The notes below the pieces were generated by a model. That model saw only the letters and a program-made list of their open reading frames with translations, did no database searches and had not been told where the DNA came from. Shown here in pieces: positions 37,896 to 39,658 of a stretch of 39,658 nucleotides of DNA. Both the position numbers and the translations under genes were made by a program. Positions within the stretch are counted from its first letter, which is position 1. The number at the start of each line of letters is the position of its first letter. The stretch is from Pseudomonadota bacterium (GTDB lineage: Bacteria > Desulfobacterota > DSM-4660 > Desulfatiglandales > B25-G16), in assembly GCA_030603345.1 (NCBI GenBank), contig JAUVXZ010000005.1:1-39658 (forward strand). The letters are read 5' to 3'.

Positions 37896-38822
37896 ATGAA
37901 CAATATCAAGGCAAAATACCTTGGTGGTATGGTTGGAAGCGCTCTGGGTGATGCCGTTGGTGAGCTTGCGTTCCGCTATCGCAGGAAAGACGAGCTTTGT
38001 GCCCAACTCGACCGATTGAAAGAATTCCGCTACACAGACGATAGCGCCATGGCCATTGGCCTTGCCGAGTCTATTACAAAAAAGGGTTGTCTTGATCAAC
38101 AAGACCTGGGAGAAACATTTAAAAGCAACTTCAGGAAGGAACCTTGGCGGGGTTATGCCTCTGGGCCGCCGACTATTTTCACCATGGTAGAACAATCGGG
38201 TATCACCTATGCTGAAGCTGCGAAAATGCTCTTTGGAGGTACAGGTTCCCTCGGCAATGGCGCTGCCATGCGGATTGTTCCTGTGGGGCTCTTCTTTCAC
38301 AACTCATCTGATCTCTATGAGATGGCACGTATGTCTGCCGCCGTCACTCATGCACATCCTGTTGGCATAGATGGTGCGGCAGTCCAGGCAAAGGCGATCG
38401 CTCTTGCGGTGAAACTCGACCCAAGGGAGACATTCCCACTTGAGGTGTTTATAGATACATTAATTGGTTTTGCCGGCACTCCCGAAATGAAAGAGAAAAT
38501 GCTACTTGTTCAAGAATTAATCAACGCAAATACAACTCCCTCCTTTGCAGCAGAGCAACTTGGTCGTAGCGTTGCCGTACATGAATCTATGCCGTTTGCT
38601 CTTTTTTCCTTTCTGCGGCATCCCAAGTCATTTGAGGACTGTCTCTTTTGTGCCATTTTGCATGGAGGAGACCGGGACACCCTGGGTGCCATGGCATGTG
38701 CCATTTCAGGGGCTTATGTAGGTATTAAGGCTATTCCCGAATCCTGGAGAGAAAAACTTGAGAATCGATCATACATCGAGGATCTAGCCGTAAGGCTTTC
38801 AGAGATCACGCCAGCCTCTTAG
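37896..38822 (+). CDS. ADP-ribosylglycohydrolase family protein
   Basis: KAKYLGGMVGSALGDAVGE; YTDDSAMAIGLAESI; GNGAAMRIVPVGLF; HGGDRDTLGAMACAISGAYVG. Start 37896 (MNNIKAKYLGG) or 37881. Confidence 0.9.
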   Translation: MNNIKAKYLGGMVGSALGDAVGELAFRYRRKDELCAQLDRLKEFRYTDDSAMAIGLAESITKKGCLDQQDLGETFKSNFRKEPWRGYASGPPTIFTMVEQSGITYAEAAKMLFGGTGSLGNGAAMRIVPVGLFFHNSSDLYEMARMSAAVTHAHPVGIDGAAVQAKAIALAVKLDPRETFPLEVFIDTLIGFAGTPEMKEKMLLVQELINANTTPSFAAEQLGRSVAVHESMPFALFSFLRHPKSFEDCLFCAILHGGDRDTLGAMACAISGAYVGIKAIPESWREKLENRSYIEDLAVRLSEITPAS

Positions 38823-38893
38823 CGAGCATTGACAGAATTTTGCCGTAGCATAGGTAACTGCCAAGACGCAAAGGACACTGAGAACTGATTTTC

Positions 38894-39658
38894 TTATCCT
38901 TTAGCGGTCTTTAATTCCTTAATAAGAGCCGGAACAATCTTGTTGACATCCCCAATAATACCGTAGTCGGCAAAGTTGAAGATATCAGCCTTTGGATCGG
39001 TATTGATGGCTACAATGCAGTCACTGTTTATCATACCGGCTGAGTGCTGTATGGCACCTGAAACACCGCAACCTATATAGAGTTTTGGTTTGATTGTCTT
39101 TCCTGTCTGACCAATCTTATAATCCTCAGAAATCCAGTCCTCATCTACCGGTAGGCTCGTTGCCCCCAATTGAGCCCCCAAGAGACCAGCCAATTCCCTC
39201 AGCGTTTCAAATCCCTGTGCATCACCAACACCCATCCCGCCAGCCACAACCTTATCTGCCTCCTCTAAAGACACTCCATCAGGAGTTGAACTAACAGTCT
39301 TAATAACCTTGACCCTGGTATTCCCCTCTTTTACCTTTACATTTACGTAAATGAGCTCCCCTTTCCTTTCTCTATCTTGAGCCTTTAATTCCATGACACC
39401 TGGTCTCATGGTTACCATCTGGGGCCGTCGATAAGGGCAGATAATGTCTGCCATGAGGTTCCTGCCAAAGTAAGGCTTTGAGGCCACTATCAAGCCTGTT
39501 TCGTTGTCAATATCCAGCTCGGTGCAGTCCGCTGTACATCCTGTATTTAACCGTGCAGCAATCCGTGGCGCCAAATCTCTTCCGATACACGTTGCTCCTA
39601 TCAAGAGTATCTCAGGCTTTTCCTTGAACGCCTGTTCAACAATAATATCGGTGTAGAC
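38894..39658 (-). CDS. etfA: Electron transfer flavoprotein alpha subunit (5' partial, runs off window end)
   Basis: VAGGMGVGDAQGFETLRELAGLLGAQLGATSLPVDEDW...GQTGKTIKPKLYIGCGVSGAIQHSAGM...ADYGIIGD; frame stays open to 39658. Confidence 0.92.
   Translation of the reverse strand, partial: VYTDIIVEQAFKEKPEILLIGATCIGRDLAPRIAARLNTGCTADCTELDIDNETGLIVASKPYFGRNLMADIICPYRRPQMVTMRPGVMELKAQDRERKGELIYVNVKVKEGNTRVKVIKTVSSTPDGVSLEEADKVVAGGMGVGDAQGFETLRELAGLLGAQLGATSLPVDEDWISEDYKIGQTGKTIKPKLYIGCGVSGAIQHSAGMINSDCIVAINTDPKADIFNFADYGIIGDVNKIVPALIKELKTAKG

Noticed and set aside
1-39658. CRISPR arrays, tRNA or rRNA genes
   Set aside because: No regularly spaced repeats, tRNA T-arm patterns or rRNA signatures noticed by eye; an Infernal/tRNAscan run would be needed to be certain.

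Overview
39.7-kb chromosomal window. Gene content (octaheme HAO-like cytochrome, tungsten-type aldehyde:ferredoxin oxidoreductase, ADP-forming acyl-CoA synthetase, EtfA, OFA-type MFS) suggests an anaerobic Desulfobacterota-like bacterium; the taxonomy is an inference. Most of the window is ordinary metabolic, transport and lipoprotein genes: a cytochrome b5/octaheme cytochrome c fusion (cut by the window start), Nudix, DUF3108, MmgE/PrpD, a MFS remnant, a lipoprotein/M48 peptidase cluster, MFS transporters, a MoaD-like/DUF89 pair, a Cys/Met PLP enzyme, an RND pump plus adaptor, AOR with a putative beta-grasp partner, a GNAT-acyl-CoA synthetase fusion, an HNH endonuclease, MoxR-DUF58-DUF4129, an AbiE-like type IV toxin-antitoxin operon, M20 peptidase, a Na+/solute symporter with small subunit, TIGR04076, an ADP-ribosylglycohydrolase, and a partial EtfA. 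The strongest signals for follow-up are at 31.0-33.8 kb. The AbiE-like operon is preceded by two operator modules with the same 17-13-17 bp half-site spacing, 116 bp apart. The provided ORF start (31613) is actually a -35-like TTGACA inside the second module. The whole operon is bracketed by ~80-bp imperfect direct repeats. Other points of interest are the b5-octaheme fusion, a possible ATT-initiated HNH gene, a beta-grasp-like protein beside AOR, and several MITE-like intergenic repeats. No tRNA, rRNA or CRISPR was seen by eye.
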